The translations under genes and the position numbers were made by a program. From contig NZ_RJKL01000001.1 of the NCBI RefSeq assembly GCF_003751945.1, positions 5,456,001-5,520,000 of the forward strand: DNA of 64,000 nt, written 5' to 3'. The stretch is from Couchioplanes caeruleus. GTDB taxonomy: Bacteria; Actinomycetota; Actinomycetes; Mycobacteriales; Micromonosporaceae. The notes beneath the pieces are model-generated. The model was given only the letters and a program-made list of their open reading frames with translations, did no database searches and was not told where the DNA came from. Below are positions 1 to 10,046 of this stretch, piece by piece; position 1 is the first letter of the stretch, and the number at the start of each line of letters is the position of its first letter.

Positions 1-48
1 GGGTATTCGGCGCTGCTGCGCGCGTACCGGCAGGAGAAGGGCCGATGA
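1..48 (+). CDS. C-terminal end of an upstream gene, probably ABC transporter ATPase (partial)
   Basis: The first 48 bases are open in frame 1 and read as the last 15 residues of a protein (ending YRQEKGR) before a TGA at 46-48. That stop overlaps the ATG of the next gene in an ATGA arrangement, which implies translational coupling. An ATPase subunit is inferred only because the next two genes look like membrane subunits of an ABC exporter; no ATPase motif lies inside the window. Confidence 0.5.
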   Translation, partial: GYSALLRAYRQEKGR

Positions 49-1394
49 CCCGGGCGTTCGGCATCCAGTTGCGCCGCTCGGCGGCGCCCTTCTGCCTGCT
101 GTTACTGCTCGTCCTGGGTCTGACCTCCCTCTTCGCCTCCCCCGGGGTGTGGATCGAAGGATGGCTGTTCCTCGGCACCGGCCAGCGGACCTATCTCGTC
201 TTCCTGTGGCCGCTCGCCCTGGCGCTGGGCGCCTGGCAGATGCGTCAGGAGCACCGCGCCGGGGTGGACGAGCTCTTCGCCGGCACGGCGAAACCCCGGT
301 GGCAGCGGGTCACCGTCACGGCGGCGGCCCTGGCCGTCGCCGTGACGGTGGCCTACGCGCTGACATTCGCGGTGGCCGCCGGATGGATGGCCGGCTCCGC
401 GACCCACCTGCCCGGCGCGGTGCCCGCGATGGTGGCGGTCGGTGCGCTGTCGATGGTGGCGGCCGTATGCGCCGGCATGGGTGTCGGACGCCTGTTGCCA
501 CATCTGGTGACCGCACCCGCGCTGGCCGTGGTCGGCTTCGCGCTGCAGCTCTCCCTGCCGGTCATCTTCCGCGACAGCGACTGGCTCGCCAACCTGCTGT
601 CGCCGTTCATGACCCGGCCCTGGGACGCCTACTTCACCCTGCCGGCCCGGTTCAACCTGGGCCAGGCGGTCTGGCTTACCGGCCTCGCCGGGTCCGGGCT
701 GCTCCTGCTCGGCGCCGCCACCCGGCTGTCCCGGACGGCGGCGGTGCTGCCGGTGGTGCTCGGCCTGGGCGTGGCCGTGGCGCTCGCCCCCCGGGTGGAC
801 AATCACAGCACCCCGTGGGTCCGTGACCTCGTCGCCGCCGAGCTGGTCTGCACCGACGACGCCCCTCGGGTCTGCGTCACCCGGGTGCACACCGAGCTGC
901 TGCCGGAGGTGGCCCCGCTGGCCCGGGAGGCGCTGTCCAAGGTCAAGGATCTCCCCGGGGCGCCGCACACCGCCGTGGAGGACTGGACGCTGAACTACCG
1001 CGACGACCGGGACGCGCCGGTCAAGGCCGCCGGCCCGGACACGCTGGAGTTCACCGTCCACGTCGACGGCAGGGGCGAATTATCGCGCCCGCGAAGCTTC
1101 GTCCCGATGACACTCGAGCAGCTCGTCTTCCGCGACTGCGCCGAAGCGTCCGACGAGCGGTTCGCCGAGGACGCGGCGGCCGCCGAGGTCATCGGCTTCT
1201 GGCTGGCCGGGCAGGCACTCGATCCGAACGAGTCGTTCGACGACGGCGAGCTGAAGCGCAAGCGCCAGCTCTGGGACGTGCTGCAGGCGTTGCCCCGGGA
1301 GCAGGCGTTGCAGCGAATCGCGGCGGTACGCACCGCGTCCACCGGCTGCTCCGGCAGCAGCCTGGCCGGCATCCTCGAGGGGCCCGCGCGATGA
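45..1394 (+). CDS. ABC-2-type transporter permease-like membrane protein
   Basis: This 449-residue protein has about six hydrophobic segments in its first 250 residues (for example LLLLLVLGLTSLF near residue 20), then a soluble C-terminal region of about 200 residues with several Cys. The N-terminal layout is that of permease subunits of ABC exporters; the large soluble tail is less usual and may be extracytoplasmic. It overlaps both the preceding coding region and the next gene by ATGA, so all three were probably translated as one operon. The substrate cannot be read from sequence. The permease call rests on topology and operon context, not on a diagnostic motif. Confidence 0.7.
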   Translation: MTRAFGIQLRRSAAPFCLLLLLVLGLTSLFASPGVWIEGWLFLGTGQRTYLVFLWPLALALGAWQMRQEHRAGVDELFAGTAKPRWQRVTVTAAALAVAVTVAYALTFAVAAGWMAGSATHLPGAVPAMVAVGALSMVAAVCAGMGVGRLLPHLVTAPALAVVGFALQLSLPVIFRDSDWLANLLSPFMTRPWDAYFTLPARFNLGQAVWLTGLAGSGLLLLGAATRLSRTAAVLPVVLGLGVAVALAPRVDNHSTPWVRDLVAAELVCTDDAPRVCVTRVHTELLPEVAPLAREALSKVKDLPGAPHTAVEDWTLNYRDDRDAPVKAAGPDTLEFTVHVDGRGELSRPRSFVPMTLEQLVFRDCAEASDERFAEDAAAAEVIGFWLAGQALDPNESFDDGELKRKRQLWDVLQALPREQALQRIAAVRTASTGCSGSSLAGILEGPAR

Positions 1395-2008
1395 GGTGGA
1401 CGTGGCTCTACCTGCGCTCCCGTGGTGTCCCGGCCTCCGCCGGCACGGGCGTGGGACTCGTCGTCACGGTGTGCGCGCTCTGGTCGGCGTTCGCCAGGCC
1501 GCGGGACGTGGACTTCCCCCTGGTCCTGCTCGTCGTGGTCCTGCTGGTCTCCGCGGTCTGCGCAACCCTGGCCGGGCCCGACGACGCGCTGGACCGCACC
1601 GCGGCGAAGCCCTGGAAACCGCTGCGGCTGGTCCACCTGCTGAGCGCCTACGCGGTCATGATGGCGCCCCTGCTGCTGACCCGGGTGACGGCCGGGCGGT
1701 TCGGGCCCGTCGCCGAGGTCGCCCGCGACGCCGGCGGCCTGCTTGGGCTGACCGCCCTGGGCGCGGTGCTGATCGGTGCGCACCGGGCATGGCTCCCGCC
1801 GCTGTTGTGGACCCTGCCCGCGCTCTACTTCAGCGCCAGCGGCGGCTCCTCCGAGAGGGCGGCGACCCGGGCCCTCACCTGGATGGTGCAGCCGATCGGC
1901 GACCGGCCGGCCGCGATCATGGCGGCGGCGCTGGCCGTCGCCGGACTGGTCGCCTATGCGCTGCGCGGCACCCCGCTGCGGCCCGCCTCCGATCCGGCAC
2001 CGGCCTGA
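1391..2008 (+). CDS. Integral membrane protein, probable ABC transporter partner
   Basis: A 205-residue protein with about five hydrophobic stretches (e.g. FPLVLLVVVLLVSAVCATL) and no recognisable catalytic motif. Its ATG overlaps the stop of the permease-like gene (ATGA at 1391-1394), so it is the last gene of that operon. It probably forms part of the same membrane complex, but that is inference from position. Its stop lies one base from the stop of the converging acetyltransferase gene, leaving no room for a dedicated terminator between them. Confidence 0.65.
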   Translation: MRWTWLYLRSRGVPASAGTGVGLVVTVCALWSAFARPRDVDFPLVLLVVVLLVSAVCATLAGPDDALDRTAAKPWKPLRLVHLLSAYAVMMAPLLLTRVTAGRFGPVAEVARDAGGLLGLTALGAVLIGAHRAWLPPLLWTLPALYFSASGGSSERAATRALTWMVQPIGDRPAAIMAAALAVAGLVAYALRGTPLRPASDPAPA

Positions 2009-2009
2009 G

Positions 2010-2972
2010 TCAGACCGGCGCCTCGCGGGTCAGATAGGTGTGGTGGGTGCGGAAGCCCAGCTTCCGGTAGAGGGCGACCGCGGCCGTATTGCGCTCCTCG
2101 ACCTGCAGATAGGCCCGCGCCGACCCCTGCTGCATCGCCCACCCCGCCACGGCACGCATGACATGGGCCGCCAGCCCGCGCCGCCGCGCCGCCGGAGCGG
2201 TCTGCACCAGCGCCATCCCCAGCCAGCGGTCCGGCCCGCTCACCGCGCCGCGGGCCACGGCGAGCAGGTCGCCGTCCTCGTCGCGGACATGAGCGAAGAC
2301 CGCCACGGGTACGCCGGTGAGCACCTGTTTCGCCATCGCCGGCAGGGTGCCCTTGTGCTCGGCGACCATCGCGTACCAGTCGTCGGTGGGCGAATCGGCG
2401 AGTTCGACCGGGGGCAGATCGTCGCGGACCGGCAGGGATTCGAGCAGGCCCGGCACCCGCGCGGTCTGCACCAGGGTCAGCGGGCGGGACGTCCAGCCCC
2501 GCGCGTCGAGGGCGGCGTTGACCGGTGCCGCCAAAGGCATCGGGGCGTTGACGAGGGGGCGCTGGCCGCGGGCCGCGTACCACCGTTCGACCGCGTCGAT
2601 CGCGGCGTCGAGGGTGCGGTCCGGGTCGCCTACCGCCAGGGCCGAGTTGGCCCGGCCGGTCCAGCCGCCGGCCGACCGCAGGATCCAGGCGCCGAGCCGG
2701 GCCTGCACCGGGGCCGGCCAGCCGTCGTTGGCCGCCAACTCCAGGGCGGCCACCTCGGCGGCCGGCGGCCGGCGCGCGGCCGGCACCCGTTTCGCCCGGT
2801 GCACGTCCTTGAGCGGGACCCGCAGCGTCCCCTTGGCCGTCGCGAGAGTGAGATCCGTCTCCGTCAGCTCGACGAGTTCCCCGAGCGCATCCGTGAAAAG
2901 GGGGCGATCCTGGGAAACACCTACAATTCGACGAACTACCACCCGGTGTCCCACATCCTGCCGTCGGAGCAC
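2010..2972 (-). CDS. GNAT-family N-acetyltransferase
   Basis: A 320-residue protein whose C-terminal third carries the GNAT acetyl-CoA site: a QTAPAARRRGLAAHVM segment (the R/Q-x-x-G-x-A loop) and the closing motif NTAAVALYRKLGFRTHH. The N-terminal half (about residues 1-170) is less conserved and may be a second, degenerate GNAT lobe. The GTG start at 2972 is supported by an AGGAGG six bases upstream. It is divergent from fdxA across an 80-bp promoter region. The acceptor substrate is unknown. GNAT genes beside fdxA occur in related actinomycetes from memory, which supports the lineage call but not a function. Confidence 0.8.
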   Translation of the reverse strand: MLRRQDVGHRVVVRRIVGVSQDRPLFTDALGELVELTETDLTLATAKGTLRVPLKDVHRAKRVPAARRPPAAEVAALELAANDGWPAPVQARLGAWILRSAGGWTGRANSALAVGDPDRTLDAAIDAVERWYAARGQRPLVNAPMPLAAPVNAALDARGWTSRPLTLVQTARVPGLLESLPVRDDLPPVELADSPTDDWYAMVAEHKGTLPAMAKQVLTGVPVAVFAHVRDEDGDLLAVARGAVSGPDRWLGMALVQTAPAARRRGLAAHVMRAVAGWAMQQGSARAYLQVEERNTAAVALYRKLGFRTHHTYLTREAPV

Positions 2973-3052
2973 GTCCCACCTCCTCCCGGCGAGATACTAG
3001 GCTCTGCCCGTACCGTCGCACGTGAGCGGCGTGGCTCTGGAAGGGAAAGACC

Positions 3053-3379
3053 GTGACCTACATCATCGCTGAGCCCTGCGTCGATGTGCTGGACAAGGCA
3101 TGCATCGAGGAGTGCCCGGTCGACTGCATCTACGAGGGCAACCGGATGCTCTACATCCACCCCGATGAGTGCGTCGACTGCGGGGCGTGCGAGCCGGTCT
3201 GTCCGGTCGAGGCGATCTTCTACGAGGACGACGTCCCGGAGCAGTGGAAGGACTACACGAACGCCAACTACGAGTTCTTCGAGGATCTCGGCTCCCCCGG
3301 CGGCGCGTCGAAGGTGGGCAAGATCGAGAAGGACGCGACGTTCGTGGCGGCGCAGGCGCCGCGCGGGGACGCGCACTGA
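3053..3379 (+). CDS. fdxA: 7Fe ferredoxin FdxA
   Basis: This 108-residue electron carrier has the classic 7Fe pattern: by family comparison Cys9, Cys17 and Cys50 bind a 3Fe-4S cluster and Cys21, Cys40, Cys43 and Cys46 bind a 4Fe-4S cluster, with the signature [17 protein letters not shown]-terminal helical tail follows, as usual for actinobacterial FdxA. The GTG start at 3053 has a GAAGGGAAAG ribosome-binding site. FdxA acts in the cytoplasm as a low-potential donor, for example to cytochromes P450. The next gene, dapC, starts two bases after the stop, so the two are cotranscribed. Confidence 0.95.
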   Translation: MTYIIAEPCVDVLDKACIEECPVDCIYEGNRMLYIHPDECVDCGACEPVCPVEAIFYEDDVPEQWKDYTNANYEFFEDLGSPGGASKVGKIEKDATFVAAQAPRGDAH

Positions 3380-3381
3380 CC

Positions 3382-4467
3382 GTGCTTTCGGCGTCGCTGC
3401 CCGATTTTCCCTGGGACCAGTTGGAGCCGGCCAAGGCCGTGGCGGCCGCCCATCCGGACGGCATCGTCGACCTGTCGGTCGGCACCCCGGTCGACCCGGT
3501 GCCGGCGCCGGTCCAGAACGCGCTGGCAGCCGCCGCGGATGCGCCGGGCTACCCGCAGACCGCGGGGACCCCGGCGCTGCGCGCGGCGATCACAGCCTGG
3601 CTGGCCCGGGAATGCGGCACTACGGGTAGCCCCGCGGTGCTGCCCACCATCGGTTCCAAGGAGCTGGTGGCGTGGCTGCCCACCCTGCTCGGCGTCGGTC
3701 CCGGCGATGTCGTCGTCATTCCCCGGGTGTGCTACCCGACGTACGAGGCGGGGGTGCGGCTCGCCGGTGCCGAGGTGGTCCGCAGCGACTCGCTGACCGC
3801 ACTCGGTCCCGACCCGCGGGTCAAGCTGATCTGGATCAACTCGCCGTCGAACCCGACTGGCAAGGTCCTGCCCCCGGCGCACCTGCGCAAGGTCGTCGAC
3901 TGGGCCCGGGAGCGCGGCGCGGTCGTGGCCGCCGACGAGTGCTACCTCTCGCTGGGCTGGGAAGAGACCCCGGTGTCGGTCCTGTCCGACGAGGTCTGCG
4001 GCGGCGACCACACCGGCGTGCTGGCCGTCCACTCACTGTCCAAGCGGTCCAACCTGGCGGGGTTCCGGGCGGGTTTCGTCGCCGGTGACCCGGCCGTCGT
4101 GGCGGAGTTGCTCGCGGTCCGCAAGCACGCGGGCATGATCGTTCCGGCGCCGGTACAGGCGGCGATGATCGCGGCCCTCGGCGACGAGTCGCACGTCGCC
4201 GCCCAGCGAGACCGGTACGCGGCCCGCCGCGCGGCACTGCGGGCGGCGCTGACCGGCGCGGGTTTCACGATCGAGCACAGCGGCGCGGGGCTCTACCTGT
4301 GGTCGACCCGCGGCGAGGACTGCTGGAAGACGGTCGACTGGCTCGCCGAGCGGGGCATTCTGGCGGCGCCCGGCGCCTTCTACGGCCCGGCGGCGGCGCA
4401 GCACGTGCGCGTCGCCCTGACGGCCACGGACGAACGGGTCGCGGCGGCGGTCGCCCGCCTCGCCTGA
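3382..4467 (+). CDS. dapC: Succinyldiaminopimelate aminotransferase DapC
   Basis: A 361-residue PLP-dependent class I/II aminotransferase. The phosphate/PLP region includes NSPSNPTGK, the aspartate that contacts the pyridine nitrogen lies in AADECYLSLGW, and the Schiff-base lysine is Lys221 in HSLSKRSNLAGFRAGF. DapC converts N-succinyl-2-amino-6-ketopimelate to N-succinyl-diaminopimelate in lysine and cell-wall DAP synthesis. The GTG at 3382 is chosen because it starts two bases after fdxA and gives the usual length; upstream in-frame codons lie inside fdxA. The fdxA-dapC pair is common in actinomycetes and supports this over a generic aminotransferase. Confidence 0.88.
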   Translation: MLSASLPDFPWDQLEPAKAVAAAHPDGIVDLSVGTPVDPVPAPVQNALAAAADAPGYPQTAGTPALRAAITAWLARECGTTGSPAVLPTIGSKELVAWLPTLLGVGPGDVVVIPRVCYPTYEAGVRLAGAEVVRSDSLTALGPDPRVKLIWINSPSNPTGKVLPPAHLRKVVDWARERGAVVAADECYLSLGWEETPVSVLSDEVCGGDHTGVLAVHSLSKRSNLAGFRAGFVAGDPAVVAELLAVRKHAGMIVPAPVQAAMIAALGDESHVAAQRDRYAARRAALRAALTGAGFTIEHSGAGLYLWSTRGEDCWKTVDWLAERGILAAPGAFYGPAAAQHVRVALTATDERVAAAVARLA

Positions 4468-4470
4468 TCC

Positions 4471-4575
4471 GACGAGATCGCGGGCGGAAGCCGAAGCCTC
4501 TACCCGACGAGAACGCGGGCGGAAGCCGAAGCCTCTACCCGACGAGATCGCGGGCGGAAGCCGAAGCCTCCGCCC
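4471..4575. repeat. Three tandem 35-bp repeats
   Basis: Units at 4471-4505, 4506-4540 and 4541-4575 begin GACGAGATCGCGGGCGGAAG and are almost identical: unit 2 has A for T in the GAT, and unit 3 ends CGCCC instead of TACCC. They fill the space between the convergent dapC and ChW genes. There are no spacers, so this is a minisatellite rather than a CRISPR array. Confidence 0.9.
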
Positions 4576-4578
4576 GCG
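4549..4578. terminator. Hairpin terminator between convergent genes
   Basis: A perfect 10-bp stem (CGCGGGCGGA at 4549-4558 with TCCGCCCGCG at 4569-4578) encloses a 10-base loop. It forms only in the third repeat copy, whose altered end supplies the matching arm. It has no U-tract, which is normal in high-GC actinomycetes, and could serve both dapC and the converging ChW gene. Confidence 0.6.
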
Positions 4579-4600
4579 CCGGTACCGCGGCCGGGATCGG

Positions 4601-5194
4601 CTAGGCCAGCACCTTCAGCGCCTCCAGGCGCAGGCTCTGGCCGACGGTGCCGACCTCTACCCAGTTCCAGTGCTTGGCGCAGTCCCAGCCCTGCCAGCCG
4701 ATGTTCTGGACGTGTGCCTCCGCGCAGACGCGCTTGGCGGTGCTGAGGCGCAGGGCCTCCAGGCGCAGCGACTGACCCGTGGTGCCCACCGTGACGATCC
4801 GGTTCTTGCCGGCGCAGCGGGTGCGCATCCAGCCGATGTTCTGCACGTGCGCCTTGGCGCAGATGCCGCCGGTCTTGGTGGTCAGGATGGAGATCGCCTC
4901 CATGCGCAGCGACTGGCCGGTGGTGCCGGCCATCACCGGGTGGCCGGAGCGGTTGCAGCGCCAGCCCTGCCAGCCGATGTTCTGCACGTGCGCGTTGACG
5001 CAGACGGCACCCTTGAACTTGGCCGTGTAGGCCTTGGCCGCGCTGCTCAGCGCCGGAGCCTGGACCGTGGCCGGAACCGTGGTCGGGGCCGCCGGTGCCG
5101 CCGAGGCGGCGCCGCCGTGGATGGGCAGGATGACGGTTGCGGCGGCGAGGCCGGCCACAGTCGCCTTGCGAAGGAGGTGAGTAATCCGGATCAT
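4601..5194 (-). CDS. Secreted protein with three ChW repeats
   Basis: A 197-residue protein with a Sec signal peptide (MIRITHLLRK, hydrophobic core, Ala-rich cleavage region near residue 33) and then three repeats of about 45 residues. Each contains HVQNIGW followed later by G-T-x-G-Q-S-L-R-x-E-A, the pattern of the ChW family (hydrophobic repeats with a conserved Trp). ChW proteins are surface or secreted proteins thought to bind polymers or partner proteins; no catalytic domain is present. The ATG at 5194 is preferred because it gives a standard signal peptide; an in-frame TTG at 5215 would add seven residues. It is convergent with dapC. Confidence 0.8.
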   Translation of the reverse strand: MIRITHLLRKATVAGLAAATVILPIHGGAASAAPAAPTTVPATVQAPALSSAAKAYTAKFKGAVCVNAHVQNIGWQGWRCNRSGHPVMAGTTGQSLRMEAISILTTKTGGICAKAHVQNIGWMRTRCAGKNRIVTVGTTGQSLRLEALRLSTAKRVCAEAHVQNIGWQGWDCAKHWNWVEVGTVGQSLRLEALKVLA

Positions 5195-5283
5195 GGTCGA
5201 CAAAGTACCGCCCAAAAGGGACTGAAGACCCCAGGAGCCTCTGAAGTTCGCGAGTCGCCTCTATCGGGTGATCAAGCACGATC

Positions 5284-5308
5284 GTTTGACGGCGGAATCG
5301 TCGGGTAG
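5284..5308 (+). promoter_or_regulatory. SigB-type promoter of the catalase gene
   Basis: GTTTGA at 5284-5289, 13 bases, then GGGTAG at 5303-5308, 42 bases before the catalase ATG. This fits the general-stress sigma consensus (GTTT near -35, GGGTA near -10). A sigma factor of that family is encoded just downstream at 7831, so the link is plausible. Confidence 0.6.
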
Positions 5309-5350
5309 CCGCTGGAAAGCCCCGCTACTCGTCCTTGGAGGACCGACCCG

Positions 5351-7606
<2,256 letters not shown>

Positions 7607-7622
7607 CCCGTGCACCCACGAG

Positions 7623-7650
7623 GCCCCCCTGCCGGGTGGGCCTTGGGGGC
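7623..7650 (+). terminator. Possible catalase terminator hairpin
   Basis: GCCCCC at 7623-7628 can pair with GGGGGC at 7645-7650, starting 16 bases after the katE stop; an alternative AGGCCC/GGGCCT pairing (7621-7626 with 7638-7643) overlaps it. The stem is short and the loop long, so this is weak. It also covers the proposed start of the next small ORF. Confidence 0.3.
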
Positions 7651-7701
7651 TACGGCTTCTACATCAACCTTTCGGTGTGGTTCTTCTGGCTGTTCGGATG
7701 A
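7636..7701 (+). CDS. Possible 21-residue aromatic miniprotein or leader peptide
   Basis: A GTG-started ORF encodes a peptide ending GFYINLSVWFFWLFG, with 8 of 21 residues aromatic and overall hydrophobic. Its bases are clearly less GC-rich than the flanks (repeated TTC, TGG, TAC), unlike a random open frame in this genome. It ends 129 bases before the sigma-factor ATG. No good ribosome-binding site precedes the GTG, so translation is uncertain. It could be a leader peptide, a small membrane peptide or chance. Confidence 0.3.
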   Translation: MGLGGYGFYINLSVWFFWLFG

Positions 7702-7727
7702 GTTTGGCCGTCCCTTGCTGTGGGGCA
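7702..7727 (+). promoter_or_regulatory. Possible SigB-type promoter of the sigma-factor gene
   Basis: GTTTGG at 7702-7707, 14 bases, then GGGGCA at 7722-7727, about 104 bases before the sigma-factor ATG. The -35 part matches the SigB-family consensus but the -10 part is a poor match to GGGTA. It is listed because such sigma genes often regulate themselves. Confidence 0.3.
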
Positions 7728-7830
7728 AACGTTCGGGCGACGTGCGATCGATTCCGGCATTTCCGGTCGTCGCCCGTCGGTGTGGGAACAGGGCCGCCGA
7801 CACTCGGTGGCTGGATTCGAAGGAGTCTCC

Positions 7831-8637
7831 ATGACCGTTATCGCCGCCCCTGTCGACAGCGCCGACCTCGCTGCTGATGCCTCGGCGACGACGGACCGCG
7901 CGAGCGAGCTGATCGCCGCGGTCGCCGCCCTGCCCGTCGGACATCCGTCCCGGGCCGCGGTGCGGGACCGCGCGATCGAGGCGTGGATGCCCCTGGCGCG
8001 GCACCTGGCCAACCGGTACACGGGCCGCGGCGAGCCGCTCGACGACCTCATCCAGGTGGCCGTGATGGGCCTGATCAAGGCGGTCGACAGGTTCGAGGCG
8101 GACCGCGGTGTCGAGTTCGCCGGATTCGCGATCCCGACCATCGTCGGCGAGCTGAAGCGTCACTTCCGCGACCGCACCTGGTCCATCCGGGTCCCGCGGC
8201 GCCTGCAGGAGCTCCGTCTGGCGATCACCGCGGCGAACAACACGCTCAGCCACACGCTGGGCCGGTCGCCGACGGTCGCGGACGTGGCCGACCACCTCGG
8301 TGTCACCGAGGAGGACGTGCTCGAGGGCCTGGAAGGCGCGCGCGCCTACAGCGCGACCAGCCTGTCCACCCCGATCAACGCCGACGGCAGCGCGGAGCTC
8401 GGCGACACCCTCGGCGGCGAGGACGTCGCCTTCGAGCTTGCCGAGACGCGTCTCGCCCTCGGCCCGGCGCTGGCCCGGCTGGACGAGCGCGAGCAGAAGA
8501 TCATCGCGCTGCGGTTCTACGGCAACCTGACCCAGTCGCAGATCGCCGAGCAGGTGGGCATCTCGCAGATGCACGTCTCCCGGCTGCTCACCAAGGCCCT
8601 CGCCAAGCTGCGCGGCCACCTGGAGCTCGCCGTCTGA
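7831..8637 (+). CDS. RNA polymerase sigma factor, SigB/SigF/SigG family
   Basis: A 268-residue group 3 sigma factor. Region 2 reads ARHLANRYTGRGEPLDDLIQ then GLIKAVDRFEADRGVEFAGFA, region 3 follows (LQELRLAITAANNTLSHTLGRSPTVADVADHLG), and region 4 ends with the helix-turn-helix LTQSQIAEQVGISQMHVSRLL. There is no extracytoplasmic-function or principal-sigma extension. Members direct stress, osmotic and developmental genes and are held by anti-sigma kinases released by STAS antagonists; proteins of those types are encoded at 50709-51888, though a direct link is speculation. The ATG at 7831 has AAGGAG eight bases upstream. Confidence 0.93.
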   Translation: MTVIAAPVDSADLAADASATTDRASELIAAVAALPVGHPSRAAVRDRAIEAWMPLARHLANRYTGRGEPLDDLIQVAVMGLIKAVDRFEADRGVEFAGFAIPTIVGELKRHFRDRTWSIRVPRRLQELRLAITAANNTLSHTLGRSPTVADVADHLGVTEEDVLEGLEGARAYSATSLSTPINADGSAELGDTLGGEDVAFELAETRLALGPALARLDEREQKIIALRFYGNLTQSQIAEQVGISQMHVSRLLTKALAKLRGHLELAV

Positions 8638-8700
8638 GCCGGTCCGAGCCGGGGGCCGTCATGGGTCCGGGTCGTCCGAGCCCGCCGTGCGTGCAGGACG

Positions 8701-9630
8701 TCAGCGGTCCACAGTGCCCGGTGGCGCCATGATCCGCAGGGCGTTGGGGTCGACGCCGATCCGGACGGGGGTCCGCCCGCACGGTTCGCCGTCGACCTCC
8801 ACCCGGGTCGGCCGGTCGGTCTCCAGCCACAGCTCACCCACCGCCAGGAACGGTTCCTCGCGCAGCGTGCGGCGGTGCCCGGTGGCGGCGTTGCGGGCGG
8901 TCTCGCGCAGCAGCCCCCGCCGGCTAGCGCCGCCCACCGGGTAGGCCACCAGCAGCCGGTCGTCGGCGTCCGCGTCCTCGGTGATCGGCCGTCCGGCGTG
9001 GAAGCCGCCGTTGGCCACGTACAACTGATGGGTGCGGAACTCGTGCTGCCGGCCCCCGGCCCGGACCCGGGCCCGCAGCGGCCGGTGCCGGGCCAGCAGG
9101 GCCAGGGCGGTCATCGGGTACGCGAGCCGCCCCACGACCCGCTTCAGCCGCCGGGGCGCCTTGATCATGACGTCCGCGGAGAGTCCGACGCCGACGTGGT
9201 TGGTGAACAGCAGGTCCCCGACGAGGCCCAGGTCGACGTCGACCACCGTGCCGTGCGTCAGCGTGTCGACGGCCTCGCCGAGATCGAGCGGCACGCCCAC
9301 CGTACGGGCGAAGTTGTTGGTCGTGCCCAACGGCAACAGTCCGAGTGCGATGTCGCGATGGGCGAGCACCCGGGCCGCCGTGCTGATCGTCCCGTCGCCG
9401 CCGCCCACGGCCAGCAGGTCCGGACTCAGCGCGGCGGCGGCCGTGAGGCTCGCCTCCAGCTCGCCGGGCCGGTGGACGGGAAAGTCGCCGAGCAGCCTGA
9501 ACCCGGCGGCGAGGAGCCGGGACCGGGCGTCGGCATAGAGCCTCCCGCCGCGCCGGGAATGGGCGTTGACCACCAGGGCCGCCCGTCGCTCGCCGTGGAT
9601 GTCCGCACTGAGCTGCTGCTTCGTCCGCAT
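8701..9630 (-). CDS. Diacylglycerol/lipid kinase-like protein (DAGK catalytic domain)
   Basis: This 309-residue protein has the lipid-kinase fold of the DgkB/YegS group: an N-terminal ALVVNAHSRRGGR nucleotide-binding segment, the signature GGGDGTISTAARVL near residue 80, and LPLGTTNNFARTVG just after. The C-terminal beta-rich lobe (GVGLSADVMIK to the end) completes the fold. Such enzymes phosphorylate diacylglycerol or related lipids at the inner membrane face; the exact lipid is not readable. It converges with the sigma-factor gene. The ATG start places the conserved region at its normal distance. Confidence 0.88.
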   Translation of the reverse strand: MRTKQQLSADIHGERRAALVVNAHSRRGGRLYADARSRLLAAGFRLLGDFPVHRPGELEASLTAAAALSPDLLAVGGGDGTISTAARVLAHRDIALGLLPLGTTNNFARTVGVPLDLGEAVDTLTHGTVVDVDLGLVGDLLFTNHVGVGLSADVMIKAPRRLKRVVGRLAYPMTALALLARHRPLRARVRAGGRQHEFRTHQLYVANGGFHAGRPITEDADADDRLLVAYPVGGASRRGLLRETARNAATGHRRTLREEPFLAVGELWLETDRPTRVEVDGEPCGRTPVRIGVDPNALRIMAPPGTVDR

Positions 9631-9739
9631 CGGCGATGACCCTACCGGTCAGGCGGTGCAGCGGATGCGCCGTCGCACGATGCGGATGGCGAGGACTGTC
9701 ACCGTGACATGCCCCCATGATCCAGCGAATAGGACTGAG

Positions 9740-10030
9740 CTACCCGATAGCGACCCAGACGTCGTCGAGGGCGCCCGGGAACTGGTCGTTGTCGCGGTAG
9801 GCGCCCTTGCCGCCGATGCTGAGCGGGATGGTGTTGGAGACCGACAGGGTGGCCGGAACGGTGGTGCTGCCCCGGCAGCGGCCGTCGACCCCGGATGGAG
9901 AGCCAGGTGCCCCGGCGGCGGCACTCCAGGGTGTGCCAGGCATTGTCCGCGACCGTGATGCTGCTCCGGGCGATGTGGACGCGGCCCCGGCGTCCACCAT
10001 GGCGCAGCTCGGCTTGCCCGCCGGGAGCTG
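9740..10030 (-). pseudogene. Frameshifted remnant of a LamG-like (concanavalin-fold) domain gene
   Basis: The 3' part (9740 to about 9895) reads LSIGGKGAYRDNDQFPGALD followed by DVWVAIG and a TAG, the closing strands typical of secreted LamG-like domains. The matching upstream part (about 9895-10030) is in another frame: GRVHIARSSITVADNAWHTL then ECRRRGTWLSI. Joined, they give the second half of one domain, so at least one frameshift near 9895 and loss of the 5' part are needed. No start codon or signal peptide is left. I read this as a decayed secreted-protein gene. Confidence 0.6.
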
Positions 10031-10046
10031 ATGGCCGAACGGCGGG

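Noticed and set aside
4471..4575. CRISPR array
   Set aside because: The 35-bp units are directly adjacent without spacers, and no cas genes are present. The same applies to 26628-26735, 61446-61525 and 62701-62781.
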